Source of the DNA: Bacteroidales bacterium
GTDB taxonomy: Bacteria > Bacteroidota > Bacteroidia > Bacteroidales > GCA-2711565
Assembly (NCBI GenBank): GCA_029938505.1
Contig: JAOZUV010000014.1
Span: 1-15,264 of the forward strand
DNA: 15,264 nt
Direction of reading: 5' to 3'
The notes under the pieces are model-generated. The model worked only from the letters and a program-made list of their open reading frames with translations. It had not been told where the DNA came from and searched no databases. Position numbers and translations under genes: made by a program. Each line of letters begins with the position of its first letter. Positions within the stretch are counted from its first letter, which is position 1. Shown here in pieces: positions 7,901-15,264 of this stretch.

Positions 7901-10900
7901 TGTTGAGTATATTGAGTTTTGGTTGATGGATCCATTTATAGAAGATTCTTCAAATAGTGGGAAGCTCTATTTTAATCTGGGGGATATTTCTGAGGATATT
8001 TTACGTGATTCCAGAAAAAGTTATGAAAATGGATTGCCTACCAATGAAAATGTTGTTGAAGTAGATACTACTATCTGGGGGAGAGTGCCCAAGGTTCAAA
8101 CTTTGGTAGAGTCGTTTGATAATACTGCCGGTTCAAGGAGATATCAGGATGTTGGTTATGATGGTTTATCAACCGAAGATGAGCTAAGTTTTTTTAGATC
8201 AGAAACAGGGCTACATTCGTATTTGAATGATATTGAAGCTAAGTATGGAGCCAGTTCTTTGGCATATCAAAAAGCCATAGCAGATCCTGCAACAGATAAT
8301 TATCACTACTTCCGTGGGAGTGACTATGACGATAATAATAAATTTGCAAGCATACTGGAGCGCTATAAATTTTACAATAACCCTGAAGGAAATTCACCCA
8401 CTGATGATCTTAATCCTGAAAATTATCCAACTTCAGGATCGTCTTTGCCTAATATTGAGGATATAAATCGCGATAATACCTTAAGTGAGGGAGAACGTTA
8501 TTTTCAATATGAAATTAACTTAGATAAAGATGAAATGTTTGTGGGGAAAAATTATATTACAGATGTATATGAAGCTTCTACTCATCAACTTCCTAATGGG
8601 GAAGTTAAAAATGTAAAATGGTATCAGTTTAAAATACCAATCAACAATCCTGATGAGGTAATTGGGAATATTGAAGATTTTAAATCCATTCGTTTTTTGC
8701 GGACTTTTATGCGAGGATTCACACGTCCGATTGTATTACGTTTTGCTACATTGGAATTAGTTCGTGGCGAATGGCGCAGATACAGACAATCTTTATTACG
8801 CCCTAACGAATACTTAGTTGACGATGGCTCACTCGAAACTACTTTTGATATCACAGCTGTAAATATTGAGGAGAATGGGGGCAAGGTTCCAATTCCATAT
8901 GTTATACCTCCTGGGATTGATCGTGAAACTAATATCTCAACAACTAATATTGTTCGGAGAAATGAACAGTCCATGGTTTTAAAAGTGGAGAATTTATTGG
9001 ATGGTGATGCTCGTGGTGCTTTTAAAACAACAGATTTTGATTTCCGTCAGTATAATAACTTGAAAATGTATGTTCATGCTGAAAAACTTAAAGAACAAGA
9101 TCTCATGGAAGATGACGAATTATCTGTCTTTATCCGTTTGGGTTCCGATTTTAATGAGAATTATTATGAATACGAAATTCCATTAAAGCTAACTCCTTGG
9201 GGAACTACTTTTTCTGAACCAGACGTTATTTGGCCTGAAGAGAATGAATTTAATATTGATTTGGAGGAATTAGTAAAAATTAAATTGGATAGAAATACCG
9301 CTATGCGGGAAGCTAATACCGGAGTTACAACAGCATCGCCTTATGTCGTTCAAAAGGGAAATCACAAAATTACCATATTGGGTGTACCAAGTATTAGCGA
9401 TGTGAAAGCCCTTTTGGTAGGGGTGCGAAATCCTAAACAAAGAAGCTTTGTTGACGATGATGATGGAAGGTCTAAAAGTGCAGAAATTTGGATCAATGAA
9501 TTGAGGTTATCTGATTATAGAAGTAATGGTGGCTGGGCTGCGAGAGCTAGAATTTCAGCAAATTTGGCCGATTTGGGTAGAGTGACTTTTAGTGGAAGTC
9601 ATAGCACTCCTGGATTTGGTAGTGTTGAACAAAAAGTAAATGAAACTCAAAAAGAAGAGATCACCAATTTTGATGTAAGTACTGATATCGAATTTGGTAA
9701 GTTTTTTCCTGAAAAATCTGGCATAAAAATTCCTGTTCATTTTGATTATTCACAATCTAAAATTACTCCCGAATTTAATCCTCTCGATCCGGATGTAAAA
9801 TTGGAAGATGCGTTAAATTCGTATGAAACTCAACGGGAAAAAGATTCATTGAAAATGATAGTCGAAGATTTTGTTTCGAGAAAAAACATCAATTTCATGA
9901 ATGTTCGTAAGGAGCGGCAAGGGGGTAAAAAGGCTCATATTTACGATATCGAAAATTTTAATTTTACCTATGCATATTCTGAAATTTCTGCACGAAATAT
10001 TGATATAAATTTTGATGTGAGACGAACTTATCGAGGTGGATTTGCCTATAATTTCAGGACTAATCCGAAACCGATTAAACCATTTGATAAAATTAAGTTG
10101 TTCTCGAAATCGCCTTATTTAAAATTGTTTAAAGATTTTAATTTTAATCTATATCCCAAACTTATTTTTGTGAGCTCTGATATGTATCGTGAGTATAATA
10201 AGCGTCAGTATCGGAACAAAAGTAGTGGGGATGTACCTTTAGAAACCTTTTACTCCAAAAAATGGGATTGGAACCGAGATTATAATATTAAGTATGATTT
10301 AACTCAATCAATAAATTTGGATTTTAAATCTAGAGCAACGGCCTACATTGATGAACCAACAGATAATCCTGAAAAAGGCACTCCCGAATACGAAGCTAAT
10401 CGAGATGCAGTTTGGGATGAAATTAAGAGTTTTGGAACATTAAACAGATACGATCAATCCTTGACGGTTAATTATAATTTACCAATTAACAAGATTCCAA
10501 TATTAAGCTGGGTATCTTTGAATATAAAATATTTAAGTACTTATAATTGGACGGCATCCCCAAAATCTACACAGTTTCGTTTTGGAAATCAAATTGAAAA
10601 CTCGATGCAGCTTCAGTTAGGTGGTAATTTTGACATGACTCAGCTTTATAATAAAATTCCTTATCTGAAGAATCTTAATAAAAATAATAAGAGAAGATCT
10701 AGTTCTTCCGGCCCTAGTTTCAGAGCACGTTTGAATGATAAATCAACGAAAGAGAAAAAGGATGAGGCAGAAACTATTAAAAAATCCCCTAAAAATTTAG
10801 GTAAGGAAATTTTGAGATATGCGGTAAATATCCTCACGGGTGTTAAAAGAGCTTCATTTACCTATTCCGAAACGGCAGGAACATTTTTACCAGGCTTTAT

Positions 10901-12281
10901 ACCAGAACCTACAATTTTAGGAAATGCAAGAAATTATAAACCGAATAAAGAAACCTTTGGAAACTCACCCTATTTTGGTAATAATTATCCAACAAGTTTG
11001 GCTCCTGGTATAGGTTTTGTTTTTGGTGATCAGAGAGATATTCGTAACGATGCTATTCGATACGGATGGTTATCGCCTGATACTTTAATTAATCAAAGTT
11101 ATTATACAAAACGAACCGAGAATTTTTCAGCCAGAGTATCGTTTGAACCTCTGCAGGATTTAAAAATTGAATTAACGGCTGATCGGGCTCATTCATTGAA
11201 CCATCAGGAATATTTCAGAGCTGATTCAGATGGTCAGTTTCATTCATATTCTCCAGCGGATAATGGTAGTTTTAGTATGTCTTTCATGGCTTTTGGAACA
11301 GCTTTTGGCGATGAGCTTGGAAACAATTTATCTGCAACTTTTGAAGACATGAAGGACAACCGTATAGTCATTGCAAATCGTTTAGCTCAAGAAAACCCAA
11401 ACTTTTCAGGTGAATTTATTCCTTATGAAATAGATGATGAAAATGGAAATTCAACAACAGTGATGTTTCCTGAAGGATATGGTCCTAATTCGCAAGATGT
11501 ATTGATGTATTCATTTCTTGCTGCGTATTCGGGTAAAGATGTACGGAAAGTGACAATGAATATGTTCCCCAAAATACCTTTACCTAATTGGCGTCTTACT
11601 TATTCGGGCCTAACTCGAATGGATTTCTTCAGAAAATTGTTTCGGAATATTACTATTTCTCATGCTTATCGCGCATCTTACAATGTTGGGAACTTCGTAT
11701 CTAATGTTGAACGTTCAATAATTGACGGTTATCCGGCAGCATTCTATGCTAATGGAAGTAATTATATTCCTGAATATGACATCTCTCAGATTTCAATTAC
11801 TGAACAATTTGTTCCACTTATTAGTATTGATGTAGTAATGAAAAATAGTCTTAGTACAAAAATTGAATTTAAAAAATCAAGAAATCTTTCTTTTAGTTTT
11901 GCAAACAATCAGGTAACTGAAATGAAAAGTGATGAGATTGTTATTGGGATTGGTTATCGATTAAAAGACGTGAATCTTGGTTTTAAATCTGCTAGTGGTA
12001 ACAATGGTCGCTCTCGTCAGGTTAAAAGTGATTTAAATATGAAAGCCGATTTTTCTTTACGAAGTAATAAAACGACCTTACGAAGGATGGATGAAAACAT
12101 TAATCAGATTTCCGCTGGACAAGAAATTTTATCTATTAATCTTTCAGCTGACTATTTGGTAAATCAAAAATTTAATATTCGGGTGTATTATGATCGGGTT
12201 GTTAATAATCCTTTCGTTAGTTCACAATACCCAAATTCAACAACTTCTGGTGGGTTTAGTTTGCGTTTCTTTTTAAATTAA
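4911..12281 (+). CDS. sprA: Type IX secretion outer-membrane translocon SprA (Sov)
   Basis: SprA is the outer-membrane conduit of the type IX secretion system; in Flavobacterium johnsoniae it is a single-chain 36-strand beta-barrel, also needed for gliding (homologue Sov in Porphyromonas). The intact 2456-residue frame is close to the known size of about 2400. A signal peptide is visible: basic KSKIKYYAR, hydrophobic LWWILFTFFCYGVV, likely cleavage after QA (residue 30). SprA-like segments include the region around residues 144-283 (FIDIRPQGSAELTFGV, GDVSFPLPTTLINGSQGLFG), GEFAHFIPGHSALVGETG near 815 and ADLGRVTFSGSHSTPGFG near 1555. A basic, Lys/Ser-rich, probably disordered insert spans about 1921-1965. 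The chain ends in aromatic SLRFFLN, typical of barrels. No in-frame ATG lies between the upstream stop (4893) and the signal peptide, so the start is TTG at 4911 or, more attractively, TTG at 4923 (MKSKIKYY). No other T9SS gene is present here. Confidence 0.96.
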   Translation: MHICLKSKIKYYARLWWILFTFFCYGVVQAQQSDTLQSGKLPYSLKSSELDSYYFKGQRSLFLSSPDNIQSIYTYDAETNTYILTQKMGEIDYRYPSILSFEEYQKLKTQHDLFKYWKSKSQSSTTNIRDGIIPPIYIGGDLFENVFGSNFIDIRPQGSAELTFGVLSNNRKDETLDVRRRKTTSFDFNEKIQMSVVAKIGEKIEFKTNYNTESTFEFENNLSLKYEGGEDEVIQLIEAGDVSFPLPTTLINGSQGLFGIKTKLKFGRITFTGVFSQQESETSSITVQGGAQTNEFNLTALDYESNRHFFIAHYFREDVIGADGKISNRYNEALRTLPIITSNINITRIEVWVTNIGAAVSENRNIIAFTDLGENKPFESGIISVPGKNLPSNESNELISQLDEVQIRDINTATQYLQDNPLGIGGSGYFVSGEDFEKIESARKLNPSEYTFNSKLGFISLNTTLNPDQTLAVAYQYTVIGNNVVYQVGEFSDQGITTPENLIVKLLKSTSVNTKNPMWDLMMKNVYSIRAYQVNPDDFIFNILYSGNDKGIPTAYFSEGNEAVKGVPIIRLLGMDNLNQQMNPPGDGMFDFIDGAALNGGTIQSANGRIFFPVLEPFGRDLRNLFTDNNIAEKYAYDSLYTMTKSGAEQFPEKNKYVLEGFFKSSSSNEISLNAFNVPQGSVFVTAGGIPLTENIDYTVDYTLGRVRIINEGILNSGTPIKISLESNSMFNMQTKRYMGMHVNYEVNDKTNIGATIINLNERPLTAKTNFGDDPISNTVLGFNFNYEEESRLLTKLVDKIPFINTNAPSRINIEGEFAHFIPGHSALVGETGISYIDDFEGTKSSIDLKNFSTWKLARTPQGQSDLFPEGGPNEGLNYGKNRARLAWYIIDPLFYDRNTNYKPPNITTDELSKNSVRQVLETEVFPNKDIPNGIPTNISVLNMAFYPREKGPYNYDVNSVSGKSAGMAGDGYLYSPDSRWGGMMRKIESSDFETTNVEYIEFWLMDPFIEDSSNSGKLYFNLGDISEDILRDSRKSYENGLPTNENVVEVDTTIWGRVPKVQTLVESFDNTAGSRRYQDVGYDGLSTEDELSFFRSETGLHSYLNDIEAKYGASSLAYQKAIADPATDNYHYFRGSDYDDNNKFASILERYKFYNNPEGNSPTDDLNPENYPTSGSSLPNIEDINRDNTLSEGERYFQYEINLDKDEMFVGKNYITDVYEASTHQLPNGEVKNVKWYQFKIPINNPDEVIGNIEDFKSIRFLRTFMRGFTRPIVLRFATLELVRGEWRRYRQSLLRPNEYLVDDGSLETTFDITAVNIEENGGKVPIPYVIPPGIDRETNISTTNIVRRNEQSMVLKVENLLDGDARGAFKTTDFDFRQYNNLKMYVHAEKLKEQDLMEDDELSVFIRLGSDFNENYYEYEIPLKLTPWGTTFSEPDVIWPEENEFNIDLEELVKIKLDRNTAMREANTGVTTASPYVVQKGNHKITILGVPSISDVKALLVGVRNPKQRSFVDDDDGRSKSAEIWINELRLSDYRSNGGWAARARISANLADLGRVTFSGSHSTPGFGSVEQKVNETQKEEITNFDVSTDIEFGKFFPEKSGIKIPVHFDYSQSKITPEFNPLDPDVKLEDALNSYETQREKDSLKMIVEDFVSRKNINFMNVRKERQGGKKAHIYDIENFNFTYAYSEISARNIDINFDVRRTYRGGFAYNFRTNPKPIKPFDKIKLFSKSPYLKLFKDFNFNLYPKLIFVSSDMYREYNKRQYRNKSSGDVPLETFYSKKWDWNRDYNIKYDLTQSINLDFKSRATAYIDEPTDNPEKGTPEYEANRDAVWDEIKSFGTLNRYDQSLTVNYNLPINKIPILSWVSLNIKYLSTYNWTASPKSTQFRFGNQIENSMQLQLGGNFDMTQLYNKIPYLKNLNKNNKRRSSSSGPSFRARLNDKSTKEKKDEAETIKKSPKNLGKEILRYAVNILTGVKRASFTYSETAGTFLPGFIPEPTILGNARNYKPNKETFGNSPYFGNNYPTSLAPGIGFVFGDQRDIRNDAIRYGWLSPDTLINQSYYTKRTENFSARVSFEPLQDLKIELTADRAHSLNHQEYFRADSDGQFHSYSPADNGSFSMSFMAFGTAFGDELGNNLSATFEDMKDNRIVIANRLAQENPNFSGEFIPYEIDDENGNSTTVMFPEGYGPNSQDVLMYSFLAAYSGKDVRKVTMNMFPKIPLPNWRLTYSGLTRMDFFRKLFRNITISHAYRASYNVGNFVSNVERSIIDGYPAAFYANGSNYIPEYDISQISITEQFVPLISIDVVMKNSLSTKIEFKKSRNLSFSFANNQVTEMKSDEIVIGIGYRLKDVNLGFKSASGNNGRSRQVKSDLNMKADFSLRSNKTTLRRMDENINQISAGQEILSINLSADYLVNQKFNIRVYYDRVVNNPFVSSQYPNSTTSGGFSLRFFLN

Positions 12282-12353
12282 TTTGTTTTCGTACGATTAT
12301 TTTCTCTAAATATAAAAATGTTCCTACTGTTAATTATTTATCAAAAAATGATG

Positions 12354-12361
12354 TAAATTTG
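12354..12361 (+). promoter_or_regulatory. Putative gcvH promoter -7 box
   Basis: TAAATTTG matches TAnnTTTG exactly and ends 28 nt before the gcvH ATG. No clear -33 TTTG lies 19-21 nt upstream. The 108-bp gap after sprA has no evident terminator, so gcvH could be read both from here and from upstream. Confidence 0.45.
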
Positions 12362-12389
12362 GGATCTAATTAATCAAAATATTTTAAGC

Positions 12390-12770
12390 ATGAATATACC
12401 TGAAAATTTAAAGTACACTAAAGACCACGAATGGGTTAGAGTAGAAGGCGATACAGCTGTTGTTGGAATTACTGAATTTGCTTCAAAAGAACTTGGTGAT
12501 ATTGTATTTATCGAAGTAGAAACTGAAGGAGAAACATTAAATAAAGAAGAAGCTTTTGGTACTATTGAGGCCGTAAAAACAGTTTCTGACTTGTTTATGC
12601 CAGTTTCTGGTGAAGTTCTCGAATTCAATGAAGCATTAGAGTCAGCTCCTGAGACTGTTAATCAGGATTCTTATGGTGATGGTTGGATCATTAAATTTAA
12701 AATTTCAGATCAAACCGAACTGGAAGAATTACTTACAGCCGATCAATATAAAGAATTAACAGAGGCTTAA
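12390..12770 (+). CDS. gcvH: Glycine cleavage system H protein
   Basis: GcvH is the small lipoylated carrier that shuttles the aminomethyl group between the P, T and L proteins during glycine cleavage to CO2, ammonia and methylene-tetrahydrofolate. The 126-residue length is normal. The start [17 protein letters not shown] is a family hallmark. The lipoyl attachment site is Lys63 in [20 protein letters not shown], and the C-terminal DGWIIKFKI segment is also typical. gcvT and gcvP are not in the window; the gene stands alone between sprA and vanZ. The ATG at 12390 is well supported. Its stop codon sits inside a 14-bp palindrome, and vanZ begins 11 nt after it, suggesting linked expression. Confidence 0.97.
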   Translation: MNIPENLKYTKDHEWVRVEGDTAVVGITEFASKELGDIVFIEVETEGETLNKEEAFGTIEAVKTVSDLFMPVSGEVLEFNEALESAPETVNQDSYGDGWIIKFKISDQTELEELLTADQYKELTEA

Positions 12771-12775
12771 GCCTC
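12762..12775 (+). repeat. Palindrome enclosing the gcvH stop codon
   Basis: GAGGCTTAAGCCTC is a perfect 14-bp palindrome. As RNA it can form a five-pair GC-rich stem with a UUAA loop that contains most of the gcvH UAA stop. It ends 6 nt before the vanZ TTG. There is no T-run after it, so it is not a standard terminator. A role in coupling vanZ translation to gcvH is possible but inferred. Confidence 0.6.
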
Positions 12776-12781
12776 ATTCCA

Positions 12782-13165
12782 TTGATTGTAAAAAACTTTT
12801 GGCCGGGCATAGTATGGGGAATAATAATTTTTATTCTTTCTGCTTTGCCCGGCAATTATATTCCTCAGGTTCATAGTTTTGCTAATTGGATTAGTTTTGA
12901 TAAAGTAATTCATCTTTGCCTTTATTTTGTATTTTTTTATTTGATACAAAAGGGTATTCTTCGACAATATCATCATAGTAAAAAGAAATTATTTTTTGGC
13001 CTGTTATTTGTAGTAATGTTTGGAGGCATAATGGAAATTATGCAGCATTGTTTGTTTATTGGCAGAAATGGGAATATTTATGACTTTTTCGCCAATTTAA
13101 TTGGTTGCTTACTCTCATATGCGTTATTTTTATTCATTCAACGAAAAAAAAATAATCAAAAGTAA
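12782..13165 (+). CDS. VanZ-family small integral membrane protein
   Basis: This 127-residue protein has about four hydrophobic membrane segments (near residues 8-24, 41-57, 69-87 and 101-119). The C-terminal half carries the VanZ-like pattern: Glu85 and Gln88 in GIMEIMQH, Arg95, then Asp101, Asn105 and Gly108 in YDFFANLIGCLLS. VanZ in enterococci gives low-level teicoplanin resistance, but most family members have no known function, and nothing here points to glycopeptide resistance. No ATG lies in frame between the upstream stop (12749-12751) and residue 79, so the TTG at 12782 is the best start; it places the first membrane helix correctly. The gene follows gcvH by 11 nt. A family member beside sprA and gcvH is, as I recall, common in Bacteroidota. 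Family call is good; function unknown. Confidence 0.85.
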   Translation: MIVKNFWPGIVWGIIIFILSALPGNYIPQVHSFANWISFDKVIHLCLYFVFFYLIQKGILRQYHHSKKKLFFGLLFVVMFGGIMEIMQHCLFIGRNGNIYDFFANLIGCLLSYALFLFIQRKKNNQK

Positions 13166-13194
13166 TTGAGCATAAAGATTTTTTAATAATTTAG
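13165..13194 (+). promoter_or_regulatory. Weak candidate tonB promoter
   Basis: TAATTTAG (13187-13194) matches TAnnTTTG at 7 of 8 positions, 33 nt before the tonB ATG. ATTG (13165-13168) lies 18 nt upstream as a partial -33 element. The vanZ-tonB gap is only 62 bp and tonB may simply be read through from upstream. Confidence 0.25.
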
Positions 13195-13227
13195 CAGCTG
13201 TAAAAAAAATTTGATAAAACATAAATC

Positions 13228-13905
13228 ATGGATGCAAAAAAATCACCAAAAGCTGATTTGGAATCAAAAAAAGTTTTATTTATTCAGATAGGTTTAATCA
13301 TTGCCCTTTTCATTTCACTTATGGCTTTTGAATGGAAAAGTTATGACAAACGTCAATTTGAGATGGTTCAAGAGATCATTGATGATGCACCTGAAGAAAT
13401 AGTTCCAATTACAGAACAAAAAGTAAAACCACCACCACCACCACCACCACAACAGGTAACTATTATTAATATTGTGGAAGATGATGTTGAGATAGAAGAC
13501 GAAATTGAAATTGATGCTGATGTGGATATGGATACAGAGATTGAAGAATTCATACCTATGGATCTAGAAGAAGATGAGGTAGTAGAACAAGAGATTTTCA
13601 GGGTTGTTGAGTCTATGCCTGATTTCCCTGGCGGAGAGGTTGAACTTACAAGGTTCTTGAATAAAAACATTGATTATCCAATGATGGCTCGCGAAAGTGA
13701 TATTCAAGGTAGGGTATATGTAACTTTTGTTGTTGAAACAAATGGTGTTATTACCGATGTTAAGATAATCAGAGGTATAGGCGGTGGATGTGATGAAGAG
13801 GCTGTTCGTGTTGTGAAAATGATGCCTAAATGGAAGCCTGGTAAACAGCGTGGAAAACCTGTTCGTGTACAGTTTAACTTACCTGTTAGATTTGTTCTCG
13901 AGTAA
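13228..13905 (+). CDS. TonB-family energy transducer
   Basis: TonB proteins sit in the inner membrane, cross the periplasm and pass proton-motive-force energy from ExbB/ExbD to outer-membrane transporters. This 225-residue protein has a short cytoplasmic basic N-terminus, one membrane helix (about 16-34), a linker and a C-terminal TonB domain (about 130-225). Domain motifs are MPDFPGGEVEL, IDYPMMARESDIQGRVYVTF, CDEEAVRVVKMMPKWKPGK and a final FNLPVRFVLE. The linker is unusual against the E. coli type: seven prolines after KVK (68-74) and then a strongly acidic stretch (about 84-122, rich in Asp and Glu) instead of alternating Pro-Glu and Pro-Lys repeats. Bacteroidota genomes carry many such proteins, so the client receptor is unknown and I give no gene symbol. 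exbB and exbD are not nearby. A strong terminator follows, closing the plus-strand block. Confidence 0.93.
   Translation: MDAKKSPKADLESKKVLFIQIGLIIALFISLMAFEWKSYDKRQFEMVQEIIDDAPEEIVPITEQKVKPPPPPPPQQVTIINIVEDDVEIEDEIEIDADVDMDTEIEEFIPMDLEEDEVVEQEIFRVVESMPDFPGGEVELTRFLNKNIDYPMMARESDIQGRVYVTFVVETNGVITDVKIIRGIGGGCDEEAVRVVKMMPKWKPGKQRGKPVRVQFNLPVRFVLE
13429..13449 (+). repeat. In-frame CCA trinucleotide tract, seven units
   Basis: Seven consecutive CCA codons encode Pro68-Pro74 of the TonB-family protein. Slippage by whole units would change linker length without breaking the frame. The repeat is perfect, with no synonymous codons mixed in. Confidence 0.9.
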
Positions 13906-13922
13906 AAGAAAAGAGATTTTAT

Positions 13923-13955
13923 AAATCCCCCCGATAATATCGGGGGGATTTTTTT
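13923..13955 (+). terminator. Strong intrinsic terminator after tonB
   Basis: A 13-bp perfect stem (13923-13935 with 13939-13951), containing six consecutive C-G pairs and a 3-nt loop, runs into a T tract ending at 13955. It starts 17 nt after the tonB stop. On the opposite strand the hairpin is followed by the poorer ATTTATAAAA, so it may also help end the convergent uvrC transcript, less efficiently. Confidence 0.95.
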
Positions 13956-14014
13956 GTGCCACTGTTTTTGGAATTGATGAAGTTTTTCCAGAATAGAACC
14001 CACGAGAAATGTCC

Positions 14015-15264
14015 TTAGGGGCTTTTTTTTGTTTTAAAATAATTGAAAACAATCTTGGCTTTTGCTTTGCCTATTACTTCAATGAGTTCTTCAATTGTTG
14101 CTTGTTTAACTTTCTTTACGGATTTAAATTTCCATAAAAGCTTTTGAGCCGTATTAAAACCTATGCCTTCAATTTCGGTGAGGATCGACTTTATGGTTCC
14201 TTTTTCCATTTTTTTGCGATGATGTGTAATTCCAAAACGATGGGCTTCGTCACGAAGTTGCTGAATGAGTTTTAAGGATTCAGATTTCTTATCTATGTAA
14301 ATAGGTATGGAGTCTTCTGGGAAATAAATTTCTTCTAGTCTTTTAGCAATGCCGATGATGGCGATTTCCCCCCTTAATTCTAGTTTGTTCAAACTTTTAA
14401 CAGCAGAGCTGAGCTGACCCTTTCCTCCATCGATCACAATCAGTTGAGGTAAAGCCTTTTCTTCATCTTTTAAACGTTTGTAACGGCGATAAATAATCTC
14501 CTCCATGGAGGCATAATCATCTGGACCTTCCACAGTCTTAATATTAAAGTGTCGATATTCTTTTTTATCGGGTTTTGCATTTTTAAAATGAACCATAGCA
14601 GCCACCGGATAATCTCCTTGAAAATTTGAATTGTCGAAACACTCAATATGTTTAGGGATTTCAGTCAATCGCAAATCAGTCATTAATTGATTCAAAATGC
14701 GTTTGCTATGTCTTTCGGGATTCACTAAATCTTTTTGTTTTTGCTTGTCCAGTCTGTAATATTTTGCATTACGCTCCGATAATTCTAGCAGATGTTTTTT
14801 ATCCCCTTTTTTTGGAATGGTAAATGTTATTTCAGGGATTTCCACATCGCACTCAAAAGGAAGGATGATCTCTTTAGATCTGCTATCAAATCGTTGTCTT
14901 AACTCGGCAATACCAATTCCTAAAAGCTTTTCATCTGTTTCTTCCAGTCGCTTTTTGATTTCAATAGTATGTGCTTGAAGAATGGCTCCATTGATCACCT
15001 TTAAGAAATTTACATAAGCTGATTTCTCATCGGTAATAATCGAAAATATATCCACATCATGAATCTTAGGATTTACGATAGTAGATTTACTTTTATAGCG
15101 ATCAAGCAACTCAATTTTTTCTTTTACGATTTGTGCTTTTTCAAAATCTTGATCTTCTGCATGCGCAAACATTAGTTTTTTTAATTCGGCAGCAACCGTA
15201 CTAATATTTCCTTTGATGATGGCTTTAATTTCGGCTATTGTTTTATCATATCTTTCCTCACTTT
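14015..15264 (-). CDS. uvrC: UvrABC system protein C, 5' end cut by window edge
   Basis: UvrC makes the two incisions around DNA lesions in nucleotide excision repair, guided by UvrB. The frame is open to the right edge, reading upstream through SEERYDKTIAEIKAIIKGN, so the ATG at 15172 is internal and not the start. Present are the UVR domain that contacts UvrB (around 15090-15190, with AEDQDFEKAQIVKEKIELL), the RNase H-like nuclease domain and the C-terminal tandem helix-hairpin-helix. Nuclease-site residues are visible: Asp in CFDNSNFQGD (codon 14633-14635), Asp in VIDGGKGQL (codon 14429-14431) and His in EAHRFGITHHR. The HhH part includes EIEGIGFNTAQKLLWKF, and the protein ends NYFKTKKSP. 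The N-terminal GIY-YIG nuclease domain lies outside the window. The gene converges on tonB, with about 110 bp and a hairpin between them. Confidence 0.97.
   Translation of the reverse strand, partial: SEERYDKTIAEIKAIIKGNISTVAAELKKLMFAHAEDQDFEKAQIVKEKIELLDRYKSKSTIVNPKIHDVDIFSIITDEKSAYVNFLKVINGAILQAHTIEIKKRLEETDEKLLGIGIAELRQRFDSRSKEIILPFECDVEIPEITFTIPKKGDKKHLLELSERNAKYYRLDKQKQKDLVNPERHSKRILNQLMTDLRLTEIPKHIECFDNSNFQGDYPVAAMVHFKNAKPDKKEYRHFNIKTVEGPDDYASMEEIIYRRYKRLKDEEKALPQLIVIDGGKGQLSSAVKSLNKLELRGEIAIIGIAKRLEEIYFPEDSIPIYIDKKSESLKLIQQLRDEAHRFGITHHRKKMEKGTIKSILTEIEGIGFNTAQKLLWKFKSVKKVKQATIEELIEVIGKAKAKIVFNYFKTKKSP

Noticed and set aside
10671..10805. Lys/Ser-rich stretch in SprA as a foreign insertion
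   Set aside because: The frame is unbroken, base composition is like the surroundings, and I recall basic low-complexity loops at a similar place in other SprA proteins.
12374..12976. Antisense open frames over gcvH and vanZ
   Set aside because: Both are fully explained as shadows of the plus-strand genes; no motif or start context supports them.
12782..13165. Reading the VanZ-family gene as a glycopeptide-resistance determinant
   Set aside because: There are no vanA-type partner genes, and the family is widespread in bacteria without such resistance.
13368..14003. Antisense open frames under tonB, one of them serine-rich
   Set aside because: The serine/glycine richness is the reverse complement of the acidic and CCA-repeat coding sequence; the second frame runs through the tonB terminator.
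14015..15172. Taking the ATG at 15172 as the start of uvrC
   Set aside because: The frame stays open to the window edge with UvrC-like sequence, and the conserved UVR domain straddles this Met.
1..15264. Search for tRNA, rRNA, riboswitch, CRISPR, insertion sequence or phage features
   Set aside because: No tRNA-like cloverleaf, spaced repeat array, transposase frame, terminal inverted repeat or phage-type gene was seen by eye; gaps are short and explained by promoters and terminators.

Overview
The window is a compact chromosomal stretch of a Bacteroidota bacterium, and it looks like core genome. The evidence is the giant type IX secretion outer-membrane protein SprA, low GC, several promoter-like boxes of the Bacteroidota type (TAnnTTTG) and few Shine-Dalgarno sequences. 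The TonB-family protein also has the form usual in this phylum. The overall look suggests Bacteroidia of the marine Marinilabiliales kind, but I hold that order-level guess weakly.

Left block, minus strand (1-4042): the 5' part of a Sir2/CobB-type protein deacylase that runs off the left edge, then NAD-dependent malate dehydrogenase (mdh), then a MaeB-type malic enzyme with a C-terminal phosphotransacetylase-like domain. Intrinsic terminators follow mdh and maeB, so the three look like separate transcription units. Both malate enzymes act at the malate/oxaloacetate/pyruvate node.

Central block, plus strand (4273-13905): ruvA (Holliday-junction helicase subunit), sprA (2456 aa, T9SS translocon barrel), gcvH (lipoyl carrier of glycine cleavage), a small VanZ-family membrane protein and a TonB-family energy transducer. 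A strong hairpin terminator follows tonB. sprA has no ATG start and probably rides on the ruvA transcript; gcvH has its own promoter-like box. From memory, sprA next to ruvA and gcvH recurs across Bacteroidota, so this looks like inherited gene order and not an acquired island.

Right block, minus strand (14015-15264): most of uvrC (nucleotide excision repair), convergent with tonB and running off the right edge without its GIY-YIG domain.

I found no mobile element, CRISPR array, tRNA, rRNA, phage gene or defence island, and no clear candidate for an undescribed system. No gene-free stretch exceeds 300 bases; the longest are 4043-4272 and 1526-1747, both promoter regions. The items most worth checking are small: an exact 13-bp direct repeat flanking the putative ruvA promoter, a dyad plus direct repeats around the putative mdh promoter, a palindrome enclosing the gcvH stop codon before a TTG-started vanZ, and a sirtuin that has lost most of its zinc-site cysteines.
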